Both the position numbers and the translations under genes were made by a program. DNA of 64,000 nucleotides, taken from positions 558,001 through 622,000 of the forward strand of contig JBAIAC010000218.1 of the NCBI GenBank assembly GCA_037349315.1, read 5' to 3'. Positions 1-11,497 of the stretch are shown one piece after another. The notes beneath the pieces are model-generated. The model was given only the letters and a program-made list of their open reading frames with translations, did not search any database and was not told the origin of the DNA. This stretch comes from Chelydra serpentina (taxonomy: Eukaryota; Chordata; Testudines; Chelydridae). The stretch's first letter is position 1. The number at the start of each line of letters is the position of its first letter.

Positions 1-1126
1 GGGTCTGTCCGGACAGTGCCTAGCGCTGCCCCAGGGGACGGAGCTCCTCTTTCCAGGCACCGGCCCCGTTAGCTTAACGAATCCTTCACCGTTAACCTGC
101 AGCAGCCAGCACCCCCCTTAGCCAAGTCACCCCAGGTGCTGAGCCCACAGCGAGTTTGGGACCCCCTTGCCCAGGGTGGGGGCAGCACCTCCCGCCCGCT
201 GCCCGCCACGTTAGTCTCGTTAGGCCTAGAGAGAAGAGGGAGGGTGGGTTAATGGCACAGCCTGTGTCCCAGGCAGCTACTGGTTAGTGGGTTAGTTGGT
301 GCTCCCCGGAGGCAGAGACTGGACCCAGGCTGCCCCCCACCCCCCACATGCAGGAGGGGCCCGACCTACATACGGAGCATGGCACTGCCAGGGCCCCCCC
401 CCTCCCCTAATGGAGACAACAGCTGCCCGTTCCCCCACGCCCCAGCGCCGGGCCCAGCTCCGACTGGCTCGGCAGCCGCCAGGAGCAGCCTCCCGCTGGC
501 TCTTTAGGGAGCGGCGATTCTTAGCCAGAAACCCGCATGACCGGGAAGGCGGGTTTGCCAGGCCCTGAGCGCAGCTGGGAACCAAGCCAGGCACGAATCC
601 CCACGCAGCCATGGGGGGACATGCAATGGGGCACCTGGGGGGGGGGGGGGGAGGAGCAGCCTGGCCCAGCCTCTGCAGTCCAGTCCAGCGGTGACCCCAC
701 TCACACCTCGCAGCCGGCGGGGGGGGGCAGACTCGGGGGACGGCCTAGACCTGACCCAGAGCAGGGGCCAGCTGGCGAGAGCCCCGTTCATTGCCTTTCC
801 TCGCCCCTGCTCTGTAAGCCCCTGGGATCCTGCCCAGACAGGCGGCCGGCCGTGTGCACGTCCCCCGCCCCCCGTGCTCGGTGTCTGTGGGGCTGCCGCG
901 CCCGGCTCTGCCCGCGTGATACGGGGACTCTTACGTTGGCACCGAGCGCCTCTCAGAGCATCAGGGGCTGTGGGAGGCGCCTGCCCCAGGAGTGTCGCTG
1001 CCTAGAACCAGGAGCCAACAGAGCAGCCCGATGGGGGCGGGGGAGAAAAGGAGACAGGTTAGAGAGGGGCTGATTGGCTCGTAGGGGGACGATGGGGAGG
1101 GGAGGGCGGGGCCCTGGCCGCCTTAC
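1..1126. other. HAP1 3'-side intron, no exon recognised
   Basis: This GC-rich stretch follows the splice donor of the last recognised HAP1 exon (donor at 1126/1125, minus strand). No minus-strand reading frame here resembles the expected TRAK/HAP1 C-terminus, so the terminal exons probably lie left of position 1. Short G and C homopolymers occur, for example near 640 and 720. Confidence 0.5.
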
Positions 1127-1232
1127 CTGGGCGTCACCGTGGTGATCTCCTTGCTGGGGTGTAGGATGCGGCAGGTGGTGATGGTGAATGTAGATGGAGT
1201 CTGGGGGAGGTTGTTAATGGAGGAGTGGAACA
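1127..1232 (-). CDS. HAP1: HAP1 exon 15 (last recognised coding exon)
   Basis: Thirty-four codons with split codons at both ends. The acceptor is ..ccatgccag at 1233 and the donor CCCAG|gtaagg at 1126. The motif FTITTCRILHPSKEITTVTP is nearly the same as the TRAK1/2 segment with TFTTCRILHPSD, which supports a retained Milton-type C-terminus. The exon ends in phase 2, so at least one more exon must follow. Confidence 0.85.
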
Positions 1233-4200
1233 CTGGCATGGACAGGAGACACGGGGTTAATGGATGGGTGGGGGATGGACACACAGACCTGAGCACAAGT
1301 GAAAACCCAGGGAGGGGGCCCAGGGCTGACTGCAGCACGTGTGGCCAGTGGGGACCAGGGAGGCAGAAGTGGGCAGGTGCAGGGAGACCCAGGCCGGCTC
1401 TCGGAGTCGTGGGCTCTGTAGGGCTCCCGAGGTGAATATCCACCCCTGGCTGGGTTCCCGCACGCCCCTTCCTGAGCAGACCTGGGGCCCCTTTGCACAC
1501 CAGGCCTACACGGCTGAACGAGAGCAGCTCCCTGGGGTGAGAGAGTCTGGGGGGCCAGAGCACCTGATGGGGACTGGTGGGGGCACAGCTGCCCAGCAAG
1601 AGACTGGGGAGATGGCCAGACGCAGAGCGTCCAACGCGGATGACCGAGACAAGATGGACGTGCAGACAGACACGGGAAGGAGAGACGGTGGCAGGTGTTG
1701 GGGCGGGGGAAGAAGTCCTGGAAGCACCTGGATGGGTTGGAGCAAAGGACGCATGGAGAGTCCCGCTAGCCAGGCAGGGCCAGGCTGATTCCTGCCTGCT
1801 GCTGGCTCAGGGTCCCGCCAGGGCAGGCTCACACCCACCCCCCATCGGCCCCCACTCACCACCCGAGCAGCCCTTGGCTTTGGAAGGCGTCGAGGCCGCG
1901 AGTGCCGGGAAGGCGCTCAGGTCCACGTCGTCCTCCTCGAGGTCATTCAGGTTGTAGACCTCCTCCAGGTCCACGTCCAGCTGCCGGAAGTCTTTGGTGA
2001 GCACGCCGGGCCGGGGGTCCAGGATCCCGCCCAGGTTGGGCTTCGCCAGCTGCTGCCAGTGGTGGAGAGTCACCGAGCCTGGGGACAGAGAGACCAGCCA
2101 TGCAGACCTCCAGCCCCGGCCGCCAGGGGCCCCAGCACAGAGCTGTGACAGGCGTCACTGTGGCTCTAGCCACCTCCAGCAGCAGGGAACCGCCCACGTT
2201 TGCAACACAGGAGACCCCAGCAGGGAGGATGCGGCTCTGCCCAGCCCAGCCCCTGGAGAGCAGCAGTGTTCAGAGCCAAGCTCTCACCCCAGCCGGCTCC
2301 CAGGGGACCCTGGTGGGAGAACTGGGGCGTAGACGGACTCAGAGGGTGAGCTCGGCTGGGAGGAGGGAGAGAAAGTTCATAAAGTGTCACAGTAACGGAG
2401 GCTGCTGAATGGCGACGGGAAGAGGCCAAAGGGAGACAGAGGCCTGGGGACAGACCTCAAGGACGGCATTGAAACTGTGCTTGGTAAAAACAGAAGATGG
2501 TGGAACCAGAATGAAGAACCCAAAATCAGGATGCTGGGTATTAGGCCTAAGTGTGGGACAAATAAGGGGACAGGCCATTTCCCCCCTCCCCGATGCTCTT
2601 TTGGGGCCTCAAAGAGACGAGAACAGAGCGGCTCCTGACAAGCTTCACTGTTACGGCTGCTACCCCAACCACCATCTCCAGTGACCCTGGGCCATCTGCA
2701 TCCTACTGCGGAGACACCCTGAGCAGACCAGGACAGACACCACCACCTCTCCCGGCTCCAGCTGAACCCCAACCTCTGGCATCAGCCGGAATCGGTGTCC
2801 GAGCTGATTTCAAGGCAGTAACAGACCTTTTCGGGTCACCACTTCGTTGTCGGTTTAGCATTTTAAAATAAGTAAAAGAATGCCGTGATTGTTTCCTCCT
2901 GCATTGCTCTTTGATGTTCCTGTTCAAATGTTCTGCGTAAATCTATTCTGCTGTGTGTGAATGAGGAGTGTGTGTGTGTGAGAGAAGAGACGTGTAAAGG
3001 CCTCACCCGACCAAGTGTTCTAGGGAAAAACCGAGGACAAACGTAAGGGCACCAGGAGATTGCAACATGCCCCCATTGAAATGTCAGGACGGCAAATTAA
3101 CGACTCTAAAAATAAAACGAGCACCTACCAATGGGGACAAAATAACTAAGCAAAACCAGCATGCGGTAACTCCCCACAAAACTTCAAAAAACAAGCCTCA
3201 ATTACAGCATAACAGTGCAAAACTCATTAGTCCCAATTAAAAAAAAATAATTGTATAAACAGGCGGCCTGGGCATAAAACCCTGGGTTCGTCCTGCCAAG
3301 ACTTCCCCCGGAGAGAGAGCGCGCGCGCTAATTGTTGTATTTCCAATAAATGTGGCGTTTTGCCTTTTCCCCATGAAAAAGATCCCGTGTGCTTCTTATA
3401 AGCACATGACGCCTCTGTCCCCTCGCAGGCCGCGGGCTCTGGATGCCCAGCCCCGGACTCACTCACGGCTGTTGAATGCTGTCCAGTGACTGTTGGCCCA
3501 GTGAGTCCATCTCAAACACAACCCTCCACTCCCAAGGCTGACACAGGCGACTCCTCCAAGCTGCTCCCCCTCGGGCCGGAGCCCAACCCCCCCGCGCGAG
3601 GTGCCCCGGCCCGGCTTGTTCCCCTCACTCACCTTCCAGGGGCTTGACGATCTGCAGCTTGTCCGGCAGGTAGGAGAGGGAGCTGAGGGAGAAGCCGGAG
3701 CCCCCGGTGTGCTGCGAACTGCCCGAGTAGTTGGTGCCGGTGGACAGGACGCTGTCGTTGGGTGTGAGGAAGCCGCTGGAGCTCTCCCCGTCCCCGGCCA
3801 GGCGGTTCAGCTTCCGCTCGCGCTCCGTCTCGAAGAAGGAGCGCTCCGAGGCGTGGCTCTCCTGGCGGGCGGACAGGCGCTGCAGCGCTGCCTCCAGGTC
3901 GTGCCTGCCCGGGGTGCCCGGGGTGCCCCGCAGCTTCTCCTCGCCCCTGCCGCGGGGAAGCAGGGGACAGAGTTCGGACGGGCCCTGGAAGCTCAGCCCT
4001 GCAGCCGGGTGTGCCCTGAGAGGGGGCACCAACGCCGTGGCCCCCGGGCACCACCCCAGCGCAAGGGGCACCGTGCCCCGGAGGGGTGACGCTGGCTCAG
4101 ATGACTAGTGCACTGTCTATGGGATAGACCCTTCCCCTCCATTAGCCCCTCGCTGGGTGGGGTCCTGGCACCACAGCCAAGGGGGCCACCTGCACCGATC

Positions 4201-7200
4201 TCACACGCCAGCTACACCCTAGTGGGGCACAGCCGGACCCAGCCACGCTGCGCCAATCCCCCCTCGGGGGCCCTGCTCCTGACCCCTCACCAGCATGAAC
4301 AACCAGGAGACCCTACATACACCTCCCCAGGAGAGCAGCTCTCCGCAGAGCCCAGCAGGGGTCAGGTGGGTGCCGATGTGTGCACCCCCCTCAGCTTCCC
4401 TCCCCAGCACAGACCTTTCGGGGGGGGGGGGGGGGGGGAGGAAGCCCCGACTGACCCCAGCCCACCGGCGCTGAGTGTGGGGGAGGGGCACTTACAGGGC
4501 GCTCTCCGGGGCCAGGCTGGCGCTGTCTGATCCGTAGTAGCTGGTGTGGGGGGTGCTGCCCCGGCTGCCCCCCGCCGAGGGGAGGGCCGAAGACGGCTTG
4601 GAGCTGGGCAGGTTCTGGGGCGACTCCGCACGCGACTTGGCTTTGACCGCCTGGTTCACGACCTTCACCGTCTCGAAGACCCGCTTGTAGCTCCTGGGAG
4701 GGGACAGCGCCCGTCAGCGGGCTCCTGTCCACGGGGCCCTCCCCCTCCTCCCCCCAGGGCCTGCCCCCCCCAGACAGCGCCCGTCAGCGGGCTCCTGTCC
4801 ACGGGGCCCTCCCCCTCCTCCCCCCAGGGCCTGCCCCCCCCAGACAGCGCCCGTCAGCGGGCTCCTGTCCACGGGGCCCTCCCCCTCCTCCCCCCAGGGC
4901 CTGCCCCCCCCAGACAGCGCCCGTCAGCGGGCTCTTGTCCACGGGGCCCTCCCCCTCCTCCCCCCAGGGCCTGCCCCCCCCCCAGACAGTGCCCGTCAGC
5001 GGGCTCCTGTCCACGGGGCCCTCCCCCTCCTCCCCCCAGGGCCTGCCCCCCCCAGACAGCGCCCGTCAGCGGGCTCCTGTCCACGGGGCCCTCCCCCTCC
5101 TCCCCCCAGGGCCTGCCCCCCCCAGACAGCACCCGTCAGCGGGCTCCCGTCCACGGGGCCCTCCCCCTCCTCCCCCCAGGGCCTGCCCCCCGCAGACAGC
5201 GCCCGTCAGCGGGCTCCCGTCCACGGGGCCCTCCCCCTCCTCCCCCCAGGGCCTGCCCCCCCCCAGACAGCGCCCGTCAGCGGGCTCCCGTCCCTGGGGC
5301 CCTCCCCCTCCTCCCCCCAGGGCCTGCCCCCCCCCCCAGACAGCGCCCATCAGCAGGCTCCCGTCCCCGGGGCCCTCCCCCTCCTCCCCCCAGGGCCTGC
5401 CCCCGCCCCAGACAGCACCTGTCAGTGGGCTCCCGTCCCCGGGGCCCTCCCCCTCCTCCCCCCAGGGCCTGCCCCCGCCCGTCAGTGGGCTCCCGTCCCC
5501 GGGGCCCTCCCCCTCCTCCCCGCAAGGCCTGCCCCCCCCCAGACAGCACCCGTCGGCGGGCTCCTGTCCCGGGGGTCCGTCCACCCTCCCCCCGCCAGAC
5601 TGCACCTGTCAGGCTCCCTTGTCCCAGGTGCGCACCCACCCGCCCGCCAGCATCATCAGGGGGTCTGGCCACCCCATCGCTCATCTGCACCCAGGGGACA
5701 CCCCCTCAACCCCCATCCACCACATGGGTCCACTCAGGCCCCCACCCCTGGGCACGGCAGGTTCACTGGGCCCGTGCTGGCGGCCAGCCGGCTCCCCAAC
5801 CCCGCAGCGAGGGGGAGACTCACTTGTACTCCGAGGATAACGAGCTGTCGGCTCCTTTCCTCGTGATCCCTTTGATCTCCGCGGCCAGCGAGTCCTGCGG
5901 GCAGAGAGCATGCGGCGTGCCAATGGGGCCAGCGGCCAGGGAGCCCGGAGCCAGGCCCCCCATGGGCACCAGCGCACGGAGCCCAGCACGGACGTGCTCA
6001 GCATGCCAGGCAGGGCCATGCCGGCTTCCCGCTGGGGCTGGTGCAAGGGGCCTGGGCCGTCCCCATTCACACACATGGCACAATGCCCGGCTCACCCTGG
6101 GGCGCAGCTCCCAGAGCCACACGCAGGGGCAGCGGCAGTGCCCAGGATGGGAGCCCCCCCCGCCCCGCCGCGGTGCAGCCCGGTGCCCCGCGCCCGTACT
6201 CACCAGGGGCAGCGGCAGTGCCCAGGATGGGAGCCCCCCCCGCCCCCCGCGGTGCAGCCCGGTGCCCCGCGCCCGTACTCACCAGGGGCAGCGGCAGTGC
6301 CCAGGATGGGAGCTCCCCCCCCCCCCCGCGGTGCAGCCCGGTGCCCCGCGCCCGTACTCACCAGGGGCAGCGGCAGTGCCCAGGATGGGAGCCCCCCCCC
6401 CCCTGCGGTGCAGCCCGGTGCCCCACGCCCGTACTCACCAGGGGCAGCGGCAGTGCCCAGGATGGGAGCCCCCCCCACGGTGCAGCCCGGTGCCCCGCGC
6501 CCGTACTCACCAGGGGCAGCAGGCTGTAGCGGTTCAGGGTGCTGTTGGGGAGGTTCTGGGTGCGCAGGCGTTTGATCTCCTCCTGGGCCTCGTGCAGCAT
6601 CCCCTCGCACTCGGCGTATCTCTCCTGCAGGTCCTGCAGCTGCGCGGGCACAGGACGGGGGTCAGCGCGGGGCCGGGGGAGCAGGGCCTGGCTCCCCACC
6701 GCCCTCAGCACGGCAGCTGCGCCCACGGCCCACGCTCTGAACCCCCCGCCCCAGCCGAGAGCGAGCCCGGGCCCGCGGGCACCAGGGATCAGCCCAGTGG
6801 ATGGAGCAGCAGTGGGGGCCCAGCGCCGCCCCCCCCCAGGGACTCACCTCAGTGCGCAGCTTCCGCTGAGCCTCCTTCGTCGCGGCCAGATGCTGCTGCA
6901 GCTCCTCCACCTCCGCGCCGTGCTGGGGAGACAGGGCAGGTCAGGGCTGCGGTCACCCCCTCCCCTGGCACCCCCCCGGCTGCCAGCCCGACGCAGGGCG
7001 CTCCCGGCCCCGGCACTCACCGTGCGGCACTTCTGCTGCAGGTCCACGATCTGGGCCAGGAGCTGGCTGATCTCCTCCTGCTGCCGGGCCACGTCCTCGG
7101 CCTTGCGGGCCAGCTCCTCGGAGAGAGAGGCCACCTGCCGGCTGGCTTCGGCTGCAGGGAGGGGGCGGGAGATTAGCTACTGCGCAGGTAGCCGGGCCCA

Positions 7201-10200
7201 TGGGGGCGCCCACCCGGCCGTGCCCCATGGAGAGCTGGGCCCCCCGCCTGGCGCCCGCAGACTCCGGTGTCTGAGCTGGGGAGAGCTCACTGCCCTGTGG
7301 GGACTGACACCCCCCCCCCCACTGAGCCCCCCGCCACCCCCCCAGGCCAGGCCAGGGCAGTGAGGGGGGCGCCTGGAGCCGACGTACAGAACTCTGCCAC
7401 GCAGTCCAGCATCAGCTGCTGCTCCTGGTCCTCGTACTGGCAGGTTTCCGAGGCGATGCTGGTGGCCTGGCGGGGAGAAAAAGGAGCGTTAACCACGTGG
7501 CGACCAGACCCCCCAGCCCCGCAGTGACCAGACCCACCGCCCCCCCCCCCCCCGCCACAGCGACCAGACACACCGCCCACCAGACCACTCCCCCGCTGCC
7601 ACGGCGACCAGACCCCCACCCGCCATGGCGACCAGACCCCCCACTCCCGCAGTGACCAGACCCACCGCCCCCCCCCCCCACCACGGCGACCAGACCACAC
7701 CGCCCACCAGACCACTCCCCCGCTGCCATGGCGACCAGACCCCCCACCCCCGCAGTGACCAGACCCACCGCGCCCCCCCCCCCCGCCACGGCAACCAGAC
7801 CACACCGCCCCCCGCCACGGCGACCAGACCCCCGCCCCCGCAGTGACCAGACCCACCGCCCCCTCCCCCCCGCCACGGCGACCAGACACACCGCCCACCA
7901 GACCACTCCCCCGCTGCCACGGCAACCAGACCGCCGCCCCCCGCCCCGCCACGGCGACCAGACCACACCGCCCACCAGACCACTCCCCCGCTGCCACGGC
8001 GACCAGACCCGCCGCCCCCTCCGCCCCGCCACGGCTCCGACTCCGCAGGGATTTCAATCGGGACCAACCCCCTGCTCGCCCCCAGCACCAGCGCGGGAGC
8101 AAAGGGGGCCCCAGCTGCCAGCCAGAGGTGGGCAGGGAGAGCGGCTGGGACCGAGAGCTCCTATGGGCCAAGAATCCCCCACCCGCCAGCTCACTGGCTG
8201 CCTGTTCCTATATGAGCCCCCAGCCTGGCACAGAGCAGCCCCATCGCCCAGCCTGTCAGAGTGCCCCACCCTGCCGCTGCCCGCCCAGCCTGGGGCAGAG
8301 CCCCCCAGCCCCACCCCCCCCACCCAGCCCGGGGCAGAGCCCCCCCAGCCTCCCCCGTCCAGCCCGGCACAGAGCCCCCCACCCAGCCTGGGGCAGAGCC
8401 CTCCAGCCTCCCTCGCCCAGCCCAGAAGAGCCCCCCAGCCTCCCTCGCCCAGCCTGGCAGAGCCCCCCAGCCTCCCCCACCCAGCCTCCCCCGCCCAGCC
8501 CCAGCCCCACCCCCAGCCTGGCAGAGCCCCCCAGCCTCCCCCGCCCAGCCCAGAAGAGCCCCCCAGCCTCCCTCACCCAGCCTGGGGCAGAGCAGCCCCC
8601 ATCGCCCAGCCTGTCAGAGTGCCCCACCCTGCCGCTGCCCGCCCAGCCCGGGGCAGAGCCCCCCCAGCCTCCCCGTCCAGCCCGGCACAGAGCCCCCCCA
8701 CCCAGCCTGGGCAGAGCCCTCCAGCCTCCTCGCCCAGCCCAGAAGAGCCCCCCAGCCCCCCCACCCAGCCTGGGGCAGAGCCCCCCAGCCTCCCCCACCC
8801 AGCCCCAGCCCCACCCCCAGCCTGGCAGAGTCCCCCAGCCTGCCGCAGAGCCCCTCCCCCCCCCCCCCCCCCCCCCCCCCCCGGCTGTCACCTCCAAGCG
8901 CAGCTTCTGGTTCTCCTCCTCCAGGCCCCTGAGCTTCTGCTGCAGCGCGTCGTACTGGCCGTATTGCTGCAGGGACAGCGAGGACTCGTTCCGCCGCAGC
9001 CTGGGGGGCAGAGGGGCCGTGAGCAGCCGCAGCCTGGGCACCCGACACCCTCTGCCACTGGGGCCCCCCCAGCGCCCCCCCCCCCCAGCATCACCACTGG
9101 GCAGGGAGGCAGCCCGTTCGCCTCCATAACCCCTGCCCCCAGGAGGGCGCCGCTTCCCCTGGAGAGGGGCCCATAAACCCCCAGCAGCACCCAGAGAGGG
9201 GCCGGCCCCACCCACCAGGCAGGAGGAGAAGGGACCCCAGGGACCCGACGGGAGAAGGGGGCAGAGCTGCCCCTGCAGAGGGCAGGTCCTAGCTGAGGGC
9301 AGGAGGCTTTAGCTCCGGCCGGGGCAGGACGCGGCTCTGCGGAGACTCTCCCCCGGCCCCCAGCGACGGGAGCCGGCCCCCCCGGGTCACTCACGGTGTG
9401 GCCATGGCCGTGGCTGGCTCGCTCTCCTCCACGGAGTCGGTGTAGAAATGGAGCAGGTCATCCCGCATGGAGACTTCGTGCCGCAGCTGGGCAATCTGGG
9501 GGGAGACGAGTGGGGAAACAGGGCACAATGGGGGCAGGGCAGAGTCCCGGGGGGGAGGGGGGGGGAAACTGGGCACAATGGGGGCAGGGCAGAGTCCCGG
9601 GGGGAGGCGGGGGGAAACTGGGCACAATGGGGGCAGGGCAGAGTCCCGGGGGCGGGGGGGCTCCCACTCCCGTGGGGGAAGCAGCTGGGCCAGGTCCCCA
9701 GGGCGGTACCAACGCGTGGGGGAGTTTAGAGGGGCTCAGTGCAGGGCACCCCCCGCCCCCATCACTGGGAGCACTGCGGATGGGCCGGGCCCCAGGGGCT
9801 GGGCGCCTCTCGCCCATGTGGGGGCAGGGCTGGGATGGGCTGGCAGGGCAGCGTGGGGGGAGCTGGCCCAACAGCCGGGTAAAGCCAGGGGGGGCTCAGC
9901 GGGTGCAGGCGCCAGGGCCCCCACTTCCCACCCGAGGTGGGGGGGGCGGGGGGGGGGTTACCTCCTCCTTGGCCAACTCCAGCTGCTCCTCCAGGAGCTC
10001 ATTGCGCTCCGTCAGGCTCCGGTTCTGCTTCAGCAGGGACTGGCCGATGCGGGCGGCGAGCTCCAGGTCCCGTTCCTTCTGCCGGGGGGGCGGGGGCAAG
10101 AGACAGGCCGCTGCGAACTGGGGCAGGCCAGCAGGCAGCCCAGCCCACCCCAGACGGGCCCCTCTCCCCCTCACACCTCCTCCCTTCCCCCCAGGTCTGA

Positions 10201-11438
10201 CCCCTCCCCGCCCACCAACCATCCTCCAGCCCCCCTTCCCGGAACTGCGGCCCCTGATCCCGAGCCAGGAGCCTCCCATGGCATTTCCGACACAGCAGGG
10301 CACCGTGTGGGTTTGCCACCTCCTCTGGGGAGGAGCAGTGACCTCAGGCAAGGACAGGGGAGCAGCTCTGCCTACCTCCTCCAGCAGGTTGGTCACCGCG
10401 TCAAGATCATGGTAGGTCTTTGTGATCCTGCCGACCCGCTCGGAACAGAGGACTGTGAAAGAGCAAGAAAGAGGGTTGGTTCCCTGCCCCATCACATCAG
10501 CTCCACCAGCCCTCTTCATCCAAGGATCGCCAAGCCTCCTAGCACCCCTGGAACAGGTCGCTTCACTGGCCACTGAAATGCAGCCACCTCTGGGGTGAAG
10601 CCATCAGCTGCCCAGCCACTGCAAACGACAGCATTAGAACAGGACGCGCAAGAGCAGGAGTGCCCAAGGAGGCAGGAAGTCGAGCCCTGGGGTGCATCCC
10701 GGAACAAGGAAAGGGAAGCCAGCGCTGACCCACAGCACACTAGAAGCAGGGGGCATTCAGTGGAGCTGACAGGGAGGAAGGGTGGTGCAGTGGTTAGAGC
10801 ACTGATTGGGGGGACCCAGGTTCGAATCCCTGCTCTGCCACCAAGTCCTGAGACACCTTGGTCCAGACACTTCACCTCTGTGCCTCAGTTCCACATCTGT
10901 ACAATGGGGATAACAGCCCGGTGCCCTGCCTGCCGGGCAGGGGCTGCGAGGAGAAATGCAACGAAGACCGTGCTGAGCTCAGACCCCATGGGGCCAGGGG
11001 CCAGACAAGGGCCTTAGACCGAGAGCACATTTGTAACTGAAGAGACGGAGCGTGTTATTTGCGCAACGCACTGTTTGCCTGTGGAACTCACTGCTACAAG
11101 GCGGCATCGAGGCAGGGAACAGACGTTAGATGGGGCTACTGGGAACCTCCATGGCAGGTTTAGACAGACCCTCGTACAAGGATCTAACCCCTCACACCCT
11201 GAGGCCGCTGACTGGGGGCAGGGGGCAAGGAGACGGGTCCGTGACAGGCAGAGGGGTCACGGCAGGGGCCACCTGCCGAGGCCTCAGCAAAGCCCAAAGT
11301 TAAAGAGAACCTCCAGCCCCCCTGAATGTTCTCCCCCACACAAACACACACTTCACTGGAGACACTTGGTGTACACACACACACTTCACTGGAGACACTT
11401 GGTGTACACACACACACACTTCACTGGAGACACTTGGT

Positions 11439-11497
<59 letters not shown>

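Noticed and set aside
4546..7176. An 876-codon plus-strand open frame
   Set aside because: It runs through two minisatellites and antisense to HAP1 exons 8-12. Repeat units without stop codons explain its length and proline richness.
8856..8882. The 27-base C run as a biological signal
   Set aside because: Homopolymer length is error-prone in assemblies. I note it only as part of the intronic repeat.
7728..9176. Long proline-rich plus-strand frames (over 400 codons)
   Set aside because: They consist of C-rich tandem repeats in HAP1 intron 6 and are open in more than one frame.
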